DNA from: Astragalus membranaceus
Taxonomy: Eukaryota > Streptophyta > Magnoliopsida > Fabales > Fabaceae
Assembly (NCBI GenBank): GCA_039519185.1
Contig: CM076847.1
Span: 27,711,251-27,775,250, forward strand
Reading direction: 5' to 3'
DNA length: 64,000 nucleotides
The notes below the pieces were generated by a model. That model was given only the letters and a program-made list of their open reading frames with translations. It ran no database searches and was not told the origin of the DNA. Positions 22,830-35,859 of the stretch are shown here, in pieces; within the stretch, counting starts at the first letter, position 1, and every line of letters begins with the position of its first letter. A program made the position numbers and the translations under genes.

Positions 22830-23000
22830 CAACCCACAAAAATAGGAACAACCAACAACTGCCCATAAAAATAGGAACAGCCCACAAAAATAGGAACAAC
22901 CAACAACTACCCAAAAAAATAGGAACAACCCACAAAAATAGGAACAACCAACAACTACCCAAAAAAATAGGAACAGCCCACAAAAATAGGAACAACACAA
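22830..23000. repeat. LTR minisatellite
   Basis: Alternating units of caaccaacaactacccaa and ataggaacagcccacaaa make a tandem array. Copy number differs among the three LTRs (also 27480-27600 and 32070-32245). It is followed by ttttcagaaacagcaacaat-type repeats to about 23110. Confidence 0.85.
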
Positions 23001-24261
23001 CAATTTTCAGGAACAGTTTTCAGAAACAGCAACAATTTTCGGAGACAGTTTTCAGAAACAACAACAATTTTCGGAAACAGTTTTCAGAAACAGCAACAAT
23101 AATTTTCAGCAAACATACCTCTACTTCGGTGAATTAATTAACCTATCAAATTGTATCGAAACTTAGCAAAGGACCCCTCTATGGAAATCTAAGAATGTCT
23201 AGTTCCTGATTATAATTTTTATTTTGCAAAATAATGGTCCAATTCGTACAGTTTCAGTAAATAAGAAACAAGGTTCAGAAAACAGGACAACCACCATGAC
23301 CTAGATTGTGACACCTCTAAAATTATCAAAACTCAATCAAATGACATGGGACTTGAGCCTAACTCGAAAAAAATTGAGTGTAGTTTCCAATGAATCAAGA
23401 ATCATTCAAAAAGGAGTTCAAACGAAAACGTTATACACGAAATACCGAACCTATATCCAGATTGTTTCCAGAATTTTAACCTAACTCGTGACACCTATAA
23501 CTCGAGCTATACAACTCCAAATGCAACCAAAACAGTGCCAAATTAACAAGCATTAAGTCTAGTTTCTGAAAAGGTAAACCACATAGTTTTTGGACCGCTA
23601 GATTGTTCCCAGTTACTGTATAACCGAACCTATACCCAATTTTTCTTTGCGAATTAAAAACCCCAAATTGATTTCCAACCTCCACAACATATTCAAACAT
23701 CAACAAGTGATCTCAAACAACAACAAAAAGGTTCAATCATCAACAATTGGTTCAACAAGGCAACACAAACATATAATCATACAAGTGATAAATCATCAAA
23801 CCCTAACCCCCATACATACAACAATTCATAGAACCCATTAGATAGATAGAATCCCACCCTTACCTTAGCCTTAGATGACCACAAACCTTAGCTTCTTCTC
23901 TCTCCTCTTGAGCGCCACTTCTCTCTCCCCTTTCCTCTTGGTTCACGCTTTCTCTCTTTCTTTTCTTCTTATGCTAGCCGTCGCCCTCCTTCCTTCTTCT
24001 CACTTCTAATTCTATTTTTTTGATTCTTCTAAATGAGCAAAACCCTAACTAAGGCCTATTTATACTTAGTTGGTCTCATGGGCTTTTCTCGTTCACTTAT
24101 GCGATTTAATCATGGCCCTTTCCTCTTAACACCTCTCATTTACTAACCCCAACAATAATAATAGGTCCACGTACTCTATTATATTTTATTCTATTTATTT
24201 TCTACCAAATAACTCCTAATAATTAATTAAACAAATAATCAATTATTTTTGGGGCGTTACA

Positions 24262-26010
24262 ACTCTCCCCACTTAAGAGAATTTCCTCCTCGAAATTCAA
24301 CTACCGATGCGAACACTCTTTCACCAACTAACTAACGTCATCTAGACAACTAGTGCTATCTATCATGCTGATCACTATTGCTTTGATTATCGGCGGTAAG
24401 TGATTAGGCGGCCGTCCCTCCTACTTGTTCAGCCAGGTAACTCAAGTAATAACAATCAGACTCACTCTCTAGTGGTTCCGTAAGGATCCCGCTGCGCTAC
24501 TCTGATAAACTAACTTATATTCTGACTCACTCATCTACCCTCCTGGACAACCAAACATATCAACGCACACTAATAGTCTGCTAATGGTTTGGTTTCTATG
24601 ACAACATCACAACAAGTTTACAGAGTGCATAACGATTGCAAAACAAGCCACATAATCAGAGTTTACAGGTACAGATTATATACATGGAAGTCATGAAACA
24701 ATTCGCAAAAACAGAAGGTTCACAATATTGTATGTCGAGGGAAATTAGATGCATAGAACGAAACAAGGTTAAACGATTAACACAAGAATGTAGTTAACAT
24801 TTAAAACCACATTACACCTAGTCAAATTAAATTAAATGGCCACATGAATATCTAACAATAAAAGTTAACTCAGTACCAGTGTCCAAAAATTCAGACAGCA
24901 CAACAGTCACACAATTGGCATATCACTAAATGTGATACCCCTTTATCCCAAAAATATTTATAAGTGGAAGTGTGAAAAACGAGAAAAATTGTTTTTCAAA
25001 CAAAATCAACATTTTATTTCTGGAAATAGTTTTTTGCAAGTAAAAGATGTCATTTCGTAACCAGGAAAGCTCGCCATATACGCATTGAGACCGTTGAGCA
25101 ATTAGAACAAACAAAACAAAATATTTGCGATAATTATAACACAAAAATACAACCCACAATTAAAATCATTACAGCTAATTGTAAGCATCATGAAATACAA
25201 AAAAATAATAATTGTATCACTTAGTTAAGATTATTATAATTTTAAAGCATTATCACATTAAGGGTATAGCACCTAGGAACAATTAGGGAAACAACTCCAC
25301 AAAACACTTAGACTAGAGTCTCAACACAAGAAATAAAACACGTTTTAGAAACCGACTTTATTGAGACTAAACTTTTAATGTAGCCACTTTAAGCAGTTAC
25401 GTATGAGAGTATAGGACAACAAAGTTAATTTAATAGGAGTGAACCAGTAGTGTCAATGCACCCCGTTTAAACCTAAGGTTTCCAAAGCCACGTAACACAA
25501 TAAAGATAAATAATGAAGTTAACAACAAGGACCAAATCATAAAATTCAGACCGTACATAGTGAGAGTCGAAAATCACATTACATAAAGTTGTTCAAAGAC
25601 ATAAGTACGTTACCACACTTGATTTTAAAAAAAAATAGTATAGGATCTAAACTATGCCTTTTCCGAAAACTAAGCATTTCCCCAAACAAGGAGAGAAATC
25701 AGAATCAAGTTCAATGATATTAGTCACCAATCATAAAGTTGTTTAATAGATGTTCAAAGGCGATCTCAGAAATCACTTTATTTTTCAGATTACAAAACCA
25801 CAAACAAGAGACACAGGTTACACACAGAAAACATACTAAATCACACAAACAGTCCGGTTAGGACCGAACAACCCTAAAAAAGATTTACCTGATTCGAACA
25901 ACCTGCAACGTAAACAATGGTTAGTACTAAAAGACAACAGTTGGTCGTTAACCAACACAACGACTTGACGACTTGGCCGGACGGACCAACCATTGATTTG
26001 ATACCACTAT
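24262..26010 (-). mobile_element. Internal region 1 of the three-LTR element
   Basis: Non-coding. On the minus strand it starts with ATAGTGGTATCAAATC, a primer site close to the initiator-methionine type, and ends with a purine tract, AAGTGGGGAGAGT. A segment at 24926-25160 resembles the end of another LTR (tgtgatacccctttatcc), suggesting an older rearrangement inherited by both internal copies. Confidence 0.85.
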
Positions 26011-28861
26011 TGTAACACCCATTTCTACCCGATAATTTATAAGCGTAAAATCAGAGTTTTCAAAAACCATTTTCAACAAAGAAACGGATGCTACACTTCG
26101 ACAACAGTTACATAACACTCTCACTAGAGGTGAACCGGCAAACCATATTTTGCGTCTTAAAAACAAATCAACTTTATTCAACATGCAGCGGAAAATTAAA
26201 AGGGTTCGTAACATCAATGAAACGACATATGTATATATTTAATATAAAAACAGCGGACATCCCTCCCCGAGTGCTACGTATCAGAGCGACGACACCAAAC
26301 TAATGAAGAGTTATAGTCTTCATTCGACATCACCTGCACGTTACCAACATAGGGGTAACATTCAAACAGAAGGGGTGAGATATAACACTATATAATGAAT
26401 CGTATGAAAAGCAGTATATACTTAGGTCATGGCATCAAAATTATCACGGCACGTCAATCACGTCACGACAGTCAATATTATCTCAATCAGCATCATCAAC
26501 AAGATCAACAGCACAACAACTGCGACAACAACAACATTAGCCACACCAACGACAATAACGACAACATATAGCAACAATAGCAACAACACACAACAACGAC
26601 AATAACATCAATTACAATCACCAATAATCATCACCCATAAACGTCACCAATAGTCATCACCAAAACATCACCAAAATCATCACCAACAGTCATCACCTAA
26701 ATCATGTGTAAATGAATGAATGCAACCCACACCATCGGGGATATGCATGTGGTACCAAATCACCGAAAGTTTTCCCTGTAAATAGAGGCGTCACCAAGAT
26801 TGAGAGCTTTCACACCCGGCTCACCAATTTAGAAAAAATGAGCTTTCACACCCGGCTCACTAGTTTTAGAAAGATTGAGCTTTCACACCCGGCTCACTAG
26901 TTTTAGAAAGAATTGAGCTTTCCCACCCAGCTCCAAGAGCAAAGGCCTTCACCGAAATAAATGTGTATGCTGTATGCGACACCATGAATGCACACAGACA
27001 ATCATCAAAATTAGTCACAATGTGACACACCAAAAACCAATCACCGAATATCACCAAAATTGGGCTTTCACACCTAGCCCAACGACAACGAAACACCAAA
27101 CTACCCGAAACAACGGAACACCAAGATTTGGAGCCTTCACACCTAGCTCCAACAACACCAGGATACCTAGATGACAACAATTTTCCAAAACATTTGAGAC
27201 GCGATGATTTTTCCCAACACCGGAGACAACGACAACTTCACAACACTAATGCTAACAACAATTATACGGCACCAATGACAACACCAGTTTACAACACCAA
27301 TAACAACGACCACCGGGACAGCCACCCAGGCGCCCAGTCACCAACAATCACAGACAGGCAGCCCATCATGGCGCCTACGGTGCCCACTGCGCCAAACACC
27401 ACGGGACAGCCACATGAGGCGCCCCAAGTCATCAGAAATTAACAACAACAATACCAAACACCAAGCTACAACAATTGACAACAACCCACAAAAATAGGAA
27501 CAACAACTACCAAAAAAAATAGGAACAGCCCACAAAAATAGGAACAACCAACAACTACCCAAAAAAATAGGAACAGCCCACAAAAATAGGAACAACACAA
27601 CAATTTTCAGGAACAGTTTTCAGAAACAGCAACAATTTTCGGAGACAGTTTTCATAAAAAGCAACAATTTTCGGAAACAGTTTTGAGAAACAGCAACAAT
27701 AATTTTCAGCAAACATACCTCTACTTCGGTGAATTAATTAACCTATCAAACGGTATCGAAACTTAGCAAAGGATCCCTCTATGGATAGATAAGAATGTCT
27801 AGTTCCTGACTATAATTTATATTTTGCAAAATAATGGTCCAATTCATACAGTTTCAGTAAATAAGAGACAAGGTTCAGAAAACAGGACAGCCACCATGAC
27901 CTAGCTTGTGACACCTCTAAAATTATCAAAACTCAATCAAACGACATGGGACTTGAGCCTAACCCGAAACAAATTGAGTGTAGTTTCCAATGAATCAAGA
28001 ATCATTCAAAAAGGAGTTCAAACGAAAACGTTATACACGAAATACCGAACCTATATCCAGATTGTTTCCAGAATTTTAACCTAATTTGTGACACCTATAA
28101 ATCGAGATATACAACTCCAAATGCAACCAAAACAGTGCCAAATTAACAAGCATTAAGTTTAGTTTCTAAAAAGCTAAACCACATAATTTTTGGACCGCTA
28201 GATTGTTCCCAGTTACTGTATAACCGAACCTATACCCAATTTTTCTTTGCGAATTAAAAACCCCAAATTGATTTCCAACCTCCACAACATATTCAAACAT
28301 CAACAAGTGATCTCAAACATCAACAAATAGGTTCAATCATCAACAATTGGTTCAACAAGGCAACACAAACATATAATCATACAAGTGATAAATCATCAAA
28401 CCCTAACCCCCATACATACAACAATTCATAGAACCCATTAGATAGATAGAATCCCACCCTTACCTTAGCCTTAGAAGACCACAAACCCTAGCTTCTTCTC
28501 TCTCCTCTTGAGCGCCACTTCTCTCTCCCCTTTCCTCTTGGTTAACGCTTTCTCTCTTTCTTTTCTTCTTATGCTAGCCGTCGCCCTCCTTCCTTCTTCT
28601 CACTTCTAATTCTAGTTTTTTGATTCTTCTAAATGAGCAAAACCCTAACTAAGGCCTATTTATACTTAGTTGGTCTCATGGGATTTTCTCGTTCACTTAT
28701 GCGATTTAATCATGGCCCTTTCCTCTTAACACCTCTCATTTACTAACCCCAACAATCATAATAGGTCCACGTACTCTATTATATTTTATTCTATTTATTT
28801 TCTACCAAATAATTCCTAGTAATTAATTAAACAAATAATCAATTATTTTTGGGGCGTTACA
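26011..28861 (-). repeat. LTR 2 (central) of the three-LTR element
   Basis: About 2.85 kb. The left part shares variants with LTR 3 (for example gatgctacacttcg and ccctccccgagtgctacg), but the right part carries many private changes, such as ataaatcgagatatac at 28098 where LTRs 1 and 3 have ataactcgagctatac. The tandem repeat at 27480-27600 is shorter than in the other LTRs. Minus-strand TATAAATA lies at 28657-28664. Confidence 0.9.
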
Positions 28862-30607
28862 ACTCTCCCCCACTTAAAAGAATTTCGTCCTCGAAATTCA
28901 ACTACCGATGCGAACACTCTTCTACCAACTAACTAACGTCATCTAGACAACTAGTGCTATCTATCATGCTGATCACTATTGCTTTGATTACCGGCGGTAA
29001 ATGATTAGGCGGCCCGTCCCTCCTACTTGTTCAGCCAGGTAACTCAAGTAATAACAATCAGACTCACTCTCTAATGGTTCCGTAAGGATCCCGCTGCGCT
29101 ACTCTGATAAACTAACTTATATTCTGACTCACTCATCTACCCTCCTGGACAACAAAACATATCAACGCACACTAATAGTCCGCTAATGGTTTGGTTTCTA
29201 TGACAACATCACAACAAGTTTACAGAGTGCATAACGATTGCAAAACAAGCCACATAATCAGAGTTTACAGGTACAGATTATATACATGGAAGTCATGAAA
29301 CAATTCGCAAAAACAGAAGGTTCACAATATTGTATGTCGAGGGAAATTAGCCGCATAGAACGAAACAAGGTTAAACGATTAACACAAGAATGTAGTTAAC
29401 ATTTAAAACCACATTACACCTAGTCAAATTAAATTAAATGGCCACATGAATATCTAACAATAAAAGTTAACTCAGTACCAGTGTCCAAAAATTCAGACAG
29501 CACAACAGTCACACAATTGGCATATCACTAAATGTGATACCCCTTTATCCCAAAAATATTTATAAGTGGAAGTGCGAAAAACGAGAAAAATTGTTTTTCA
29601 AACAAAATCAATAATTTATTTCTGGAAATAGTTTTTTGCAAGTAAAAGATGTCATTTCGTAACCAGGAAAGCTCGCCATATACGCATTGAGACCGTTGAG
29701 CAATTAGAACAAACAAAACAAAATATTTGCGATAATAATAACACAAAAATACAACCCACAATTAAAATCATTACAGCTAATTGTAAGCATCATGAAATAC
29801 AAGAAAATAATAATTGTATCACTTTGTTAAGATTATTATAATTTTCAAGCATTATCACATTAAGAGTATAGCACCTAGGAACAATTAGGGAAACAACTCC
29901 ACAAAACACTTAGACTAGAGTTTCAACACAAGAATTAAAACACGTTTTAGAAACCGACTTTATCGAGACTAAACTTTTAATGTAGCCACTTTAAGCAATT
30001 ACGTATGAGAGTATAGGACAACAAAGTTAATTTAATAGGAGTGAACCAATAGTGTCAATGCACCCCTTTAAACCTAAGGTTTCCAAAGCCACGTAACACA
30101 ATAAAAATAATAAAGTTAACAACAAGGACCAAATCATAAAATTCAGACCGTACATAGTGAGAGTCGAAAATCACATTACATAAAGTTGTTCAAAGACATA
30201 AGTACGTTACCACACTTGATTTTAAAAAAAAATAGTATAGGATCTAAACTATGCCTTTTCCGAAAACTAAGCATTTCCCCAAACAAGGAGAGAAATCAGA
30301 ATCAAGTTCGATGATATTAGTCACCACTCATAAAATTGTTTAATAGATGTTCAAAGGCGATCTCAGAAATCACTTTATTTTTCAGATTACAATACCACAA
30401 ACAAGAGACACAGGTTACACACAGAAAACATACTAAATCACACAAACAGTTCGGTTAGGACCGAACAACCCTCAAAAAGATTTACCTGTTTCGAACAACC
30501 TGCAACGTAAACAATGGTTAGTACTAAAAGACAACAGTTGGTCGTTAACCGACACAACGACTCGACGACTTAGCCGGACGGACCAACCATTGCTTTGATA
30601 CCACTAT
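28862..30607 (-). mobile_element. Internal region 2 of the three-LTR element
   Basis: Near-identical to internal region 1. Its left end encodes, on the minus strand, NFEDEILLSGGEL followed by a stop, the C-terminal end of a chromovirus pol polyprotein, overlapping the purine tract beside the LTR. Its right end carries the primer site TGGTATCAAAGC (plus-strand 30592-30603), one mismatch from the usual initiator tRNA-Met site. Confidence 0.88.
30592..30603 (-). other. Primer binding site, initiator tRNA-Met type
   Basis: TGGTATCAAAGC on the minus strand, four bases from the LTR end at 30608, differs at one position from the common plant site TGGTATCAGAGC. The equivalent in internal region 1 is at 25995-26006 and is slightly more worn. 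Confidence 0.75.
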
Positions 30608-33503
30608 TGTAACACCCATTTCTACCCGGTAATTTATAAGCGTAAAATCAGAGTTTTCAAAAACCATTTTCAATAAAGAAATGGATGCTACACTTCGACA
30701 ACAGTTACATAACACTCTCACTAGAGGTGAACCGGCAAACCATATTTTGCGTCTTAAAAACAAATCAACTTTATTCAACATGCAGCGGAAAATTAAAAGG
30801 GTTCGTAACATCAATGAAACGACATATGTATATATTTAATATAAAAACAGCGGACATCCCTCCCCGAGTGCTACGTATCATAGCGACGACACCAAACTAA
30901 TGAAGAGTTATAGTCTTCATTCGACATCACCTGCACGTTACCAACATAGGGGTAACATTCAAACAGAAGGGGTGAGATATAACACTATATAATGAATCGT
31001 ATGAAAAGCAGTATATACTTAGGTCATGGCATCAAAATTATCACGGCACGTCAATCACGTCACGACAGTCAATATTATCTCAATCAGCATCATCAACAAG
31101 ATCAACAGCACAACAACTGCGACAACAACAACATTAGCCACACCAACGACAATAACGACAACATATAGCAACAATAGCAACAACACACAACAACGACAAT
31201 AACATCAATTACAATCACCAATAATCATCACCCATAAACGTCACCAATAGTCATCACAAAAACATCACCAAAATCATCACCAACAGTCATCACCTAAATC
31301 ATGTGTAAATGAATGAATGCAACCCACACCAACGGGCATATGCATGTGGTTCCAAATCACCGAATGTTTTGCCTGTAAATAGAGGCGTCACCAAGATTGA
31401 GAGCTTTCACACCCGGCTCACCAGTTTAGAAAAATTGTTCTTTCACACCCGGCTCACTAGTTTTTGATAGATTGAGCTTTCACACCCGGCTCACTAGTTA
31501 TAGAAAAAATTGAGCTTTCACACCCAGCTCCAAGACCAAAGGCCTTCACCGAAATAAATGTGTATGCTGTATGCGACACCATGAATGCACACAGACAATC
31601 ATCAAAATTAGTCACAATGTGACACACCAAAAACCAATCCGAATATCACCAAAATTGGGCTTTCACACCTAGCCCAACGACACCGAAACACCAAACTACC
31701 CGAAACAACGGAACACCAAGATTTGGAGCCTTCACACCTAGCTCCAACAACACCAGGACACCGAGATGACAACAATTTTCCAAAACATTTGAGACGCGAT
31801 GATTTTCCCAACACCGGAGACAACGACAACTTCACAACACTAATGCTAACAACAATTATACGGCACCAATGACAACACCAATTTACAACACCAATAACAA
31901 CGACCACCGGGACAGCCACCCAGGCGCCCAGTCACCAACAATCATAGACAGGCAGCCCATCATGGCGCCTACGGCGCCCACTCCGCCAAACACCACGGGA
32001 CAGCCACATGAGGCGCCCCAAGCCATCAGAAATTAACAAAAATTCCAAACACCAAGCTACAACAATTGACAACAACCCACAAAAATAGGAACAACCAACA
32101 ACTACCCAAAAAAATAGGAACAGCCCCCAAAAATAGGAACAACCAACAACTACCCAAAAAAATAGGAACAACCCACAAAAATAGGGACAACCAACAACTA
32201 CCCAAAAAAATAGGAACTGCCCACAAAAAATAGGAACAACACAACAATTTTCAGGAACAGTTTTCAGAAACAGCAACAATTTTCGGAGACAGTTGTCAGA
32301 AACAGCAACAATTTCCGAAACAGTTTTTAGAAACAGCAACAATAATTTTCAGCAAACATACATCTACTTCGGTGAATTAATTAACCTATCAAACGGTATC
32401 GAAACTTAGGAAAGGAACCTCTATGGAAAGCTAAGAATGTCTAGTTCCTGACTATAATTTTTATTTTGTAAACTAATGGTCGAATTCGTACTGTTTCAGT
32501 AAATAAGCAACAAGGTTCAGAAAATAGGACAGCCACCATGACCTAGCTTGTGAAACCTCTAAAATTATCAAAACTCAATCAAATGACATGGGACTTGAGC
32601 CTAACCAGAAACAAATTGAGTGTAGTTTCTAATGAATCAAGAATCATTCAAAAAGGAGTTCAAACGAAAACGTTATGCACGAAATACCGAACCTATATCC
32701 AGATTGTTTCCAGAATTTTAACCTAACTCGTGACACCTATAACTCGAGCTATACAACTCCAAATGCAACCAAAACAGTGCCAAATTAACAAGCATTAAGT
32801 CTAGTTTCTGAAAAGGTAAACCACATAGTTTTTGGACCGCTAGATTGTTCCCAGTTACTGTATAACCGAACCTATACCCAATTTTTCTTTGCGAATTAAA
32901 AACCCCAAATTGATTTCCAACCTCCACAACATATTCAAACATCAACAAGTGATCTCAAACAACAACAAAAAGGTTCAATCATCAACAATTGGTTCAACAA
33001 GGCAACACAAACATATAATCATACAAGTGATAAATCATCAAACCCTAACCCCCATACATACAACAATTCATAGAACCCATTAGATAGATAGAATCCCACC
33101 CTTACCTTAGCCTTAGATGACCACAAACCTTAGCTTCTTCTCTCTCCTCTTGAGCGCCACTTCTCTCTCCCCTTTCCTCTTGGTTCACGCTTTCTCTCTT
33201 TCTTTTCTTCTTATGCTAGCCGTCGCCCTCCTTCCTTCTTCTCACTTCTAATTCTATTTTTTTGATTCTTCTAAATGAGCAAAACCCTAACTAAGGCCTA
33301 TTTATACTTAGTTGGTCTCATGGGCTTTTCTCGTTCACTTATGCGATTTAATCATGGCCCTTTCCTCTTAACACCTCTCATTTACTAACCCCAACAATAA
33401 TAATAGGTCCACGTACTCTATTATATTTTATTCTATTTATTTTCTACCAAATAATTCCTAATAATTAATTAAACAAATAATCAATTTTTTTTGGGGCGTT
33501 ACA
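30608..33503 (-). repeat. LTR 3 of the three-LTR element
   Basis: About 2.9 kb. Minus-strand TATAAATA lies at 33299-33306. From about 32700 to 33480 it is almost base-for-base LTR 1, while from 30608 to about 31200 it follows LTR 2. It is followed by the gcttg duplication. Confidence 0.9.
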
Positions 33504-33748
33504 GCTTGTCTTTGAAGATGAGCCGATAAGCGATTCCATCCTGGACAATATATTAAATGAGGAAAACGAGGGTTTCCTCAAATATATAGAGATGGTGGGA
33601 TTGCTTCCACTTGAGTTCTGGGGAGCCGAGGGACAACCCAGGGAACTTGAGGGTGCTGTTTTTGCTGAGGAGGCCGAATGGGCTGCGTTAACAGAATCAG
33701 ACAACCAAGTGACCGAGGGTATGTTATTTGAGAAGCGCACGGCAGAGG
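33504..33748 (+). pseudogene. Unidentified protein remnant, 3' part
   Basis: This continues the frame broken at 21360: VFEDEPISDSILDNILNEEN, then KYIEMVGLLPLEFWG and EEAEWAALTESDNQVTEG. It ends where the next LTR begins at 33749, so the C-terminal end is lost. Highly acidic. No family recognised. Confidence 0.45.
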
Positions 33749-35220
33749 TGACACCCCTTTTCTACCCGGTAATTATTTAATAAAATCAGAGTTACAAAAA
33801 TTTATTATTCCATACTTCGAAAAGAGATGTCACACATTCATCGATAACCAAAACGTCACATACGATATATAACACTTTGTCAAAAATACATCACCACGCA
33901 GTGGAAAGAGAAATAAGTTTCAAAACATAAAATCATAACATCCTGAATGGACTCCAAACAAATAAAATGCAACAGCCAAAGTCTAGCGTTCATTCCCCCC
34001 TGAGTGTTACATATCAAAGCAAAGGACACCGACTCAGACTAGCGAAGGTAGTGTCATACCCCAATTTTGTCCGGCTTAGGTCAAAACCCTAATTTTCCGC
34101 AAAAATAATAATTTAGAAGTGTGCCATTATTTTGAGAGGCGAGAAGAGATATGGGCATGCATTTTTAAGTCTCAAAAGTCATTCCAAAGTTCCCAAAATT
34201 ATTTTAAAGTAGGAGTGCACTTCTGGGTAAATCAGGGTTTTGAGGTCCAAAGGGTATTTTGGTCATTTCACAATAAAAGGGATAATTCCTCAAGAAAATC
34301 ATCATGCATTGCATTTTAAGCCCTAGAAGTCATTCCAAGGTCTTTAAAATTATTTTTAGGATTGGAATGCGCTTTCTAGGTAGATTAGGGTTTCAGGGTT
34401 GAAAAGGGCATTTTGGTCATTTTCCATAAAAGATGATTTTCTTGCCAAAAATGTATATTTACAAAAATTACATTTTTTATTTCATCAAGGATAATTTTTG
34501 TACATTTTGTAGAAACAACCCTAATCAAAAATAATTATAATCGCATTTTTCTCATTTTTAGTGCATAAATAAATAGAAAAGGCCATTAAATATTCCTCTA
34601 TTATTATGTGACAATTTAATTGTCATAGATAGCTAGAGTGAATATTTGATGTGCCCAAAAAATGTGACATGATTTTAATAGTTGCATTGCATTTAGTTCC
34701 CATGCCCAAAAACTTGAAATGCAAACTCAAGTGAGGAAGTGTCTTCAAATAAGACAAAATGACCAAAAAATATTTTTTGTTCCCTCATTCCCCTTCAAGA
34801 ATCACGCCACTCACACCCTCTCTCTCAAAAAAAAAAAAATCTTCTACACACTTCTTAAAGATTTGATTTGATCTTATTTTTTAGCCTTACCCTCTTTGGT
34901 AAAATCATCCATCCACTTACACTAACCCCACCTTCAAAAAAGCCAAATTTCCCTCTTTGGGAACAATTTATTCCAACAACACCCCTAACCCTACTTCTCC
35001 TAAATATCTCTTCCATAATTAGAATTTTCCATTTTATTTTCTCTTTTCTTTTATCCAATAATTTCGATTTCTCTTTCTCTCATTTTCACTCACATTTGTG
35101 TTTCTTTAATACCCCTAATCCTTGTGAGAGTCAATCCCAATCATTGATCAAAAATAAAGCTCAAATCCTAGAGCACCTAGAAATAAAAGGACACAAATAC
35201 CCCTAACCCTAGAAAAAATC

Positions 35221-35228
35221 TATAAAAA
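35221..35228 (+). promoter_or_regulatory. TATA box of the Ogre 5' LTR
   Basis: TATAAAAA lies in an AT-poor context (ccctagaaaaaatc upstream), about 1.17 kb from the LTR start. Transcription would begin about 30 bases downstream, so everything from about 35255 is in the element RNA. The 3' LTR copy is at 51586-51593. Confidence 0.7.
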
Positions 35229-35859
35229 CCTTTCATTCCTTCACAAGAGGGGGGCTGGAATTCTCATTTGATCTCACTCTCAAAAATCACACAATTCTCC
35301 TCTCCTCTCCTCCTCCAAGAAACCGTAGCCTCTCCACCCCTAGACCACCTCCATTTTTCAATTTCCCTTAACCAATTCATCATCAAACTACCTCCAATCC
35401 ATCAAGCACCTAATCCTTCTCCTCCTCTCCTCCAAGAAACCGTAGCTTCCCCTCATTTCCCTTTCATCTACTTCTTCAATTTTTCTTCCAATTTTAGAGA
35501 TAAGGTAAAAACCCCAATATCCTAGCATCATCTTCAAACATTTTGCATCAAAACTCATCTTATCATCTTCATCTCATATTCTCTTCCTTATTTTTGTGCA
35601 CTCATCATTTTCACTTTTTAAAAATGTAGATTGTTGTTGTTAGGGTGAGAAATGGCTTCTCACCTTTGAATAATGTAGCTTGTTGATTAATTTGTGTTGA
35701 TCTTTGTTTTTTGAGTGAAATAAACATGTGATTTTCATTCTCTTATGTTTCGCATATTGTTGTTTTAAAATTATCTTGTGGTTTCTTTTCACTTGAGTAT
35801 GTTTATTAGCGTTTAAAGTTTTGTGTTAAAAGTGATTTGTAGTCCTTGTGATGTTGATG

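Larger units (their letters stand above)
21361..24261 (-). repeat. LTR 1 of the three-LTR element
   Basis: About 2.9 kb, TG...CA ended. On the minus strand a TATAAATA lies at 24057-24064. Downstream in the RNA direction come the GGCGCC-rich segment near 22680-22740, a tandem repeat of accaacaactacccaaaa / ataggaacagcccac type at 22830-23000, and the TTCACACC stem-loop array at 22150-22500. Its left half differs from LTRs 2 and 3, but its right half (from about 23480) is almost identical to LTR 3. Confidence 0.9.
21361..33503 (-). mobile_element. Non-autonomous LTR element with three LTRs and two internal regions
   Basis: Three related LTRs (21361-24261, 26011-28861, 30608-33503) alternate with two related internal segments of about 1.75 kb. 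The whole array is flanked by one 5-bp duplication, gcttg, at 21356-21360 and 33504-33508, so it behaves as a single insertion that later became tandem. Orientation is minus: each LTR reads TGTAACGCCCC...GGGTGTTACA on the minus strand. A TGGTATCA primer site lies on the right of each internal region and a purine-rich tract on the left. The internal regions encode no gag or pol except a C-terminal pol scrap (NFEDEILLSGGEL at 28870-28910). This marks it as a derivative (LARD type) of a Tekay/Del-like chromovirus that needs proteins from a relative. Confidence 0.9.

Noticed and set aside
22830..23000. Second CRISPR-like repeat pattern
   Set aside because: It is a minisatellite inside a plant LTR, repeated in all three LTRs with changing copy number.
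24926..25160. Nested LTR insertion inside internal region 1
   Set aside because: The LTR-end-like word has no partner or target duplication and occurs equally in internal region 2 at 29528, so it predates the tandem structure.
34119..35525. Small plus-strand frames in the Ogre LTR, repeated at 50483-51890
   Set aside because: They lie in U3 and R, appear twice because LTRs are duplicated, and have no domain.
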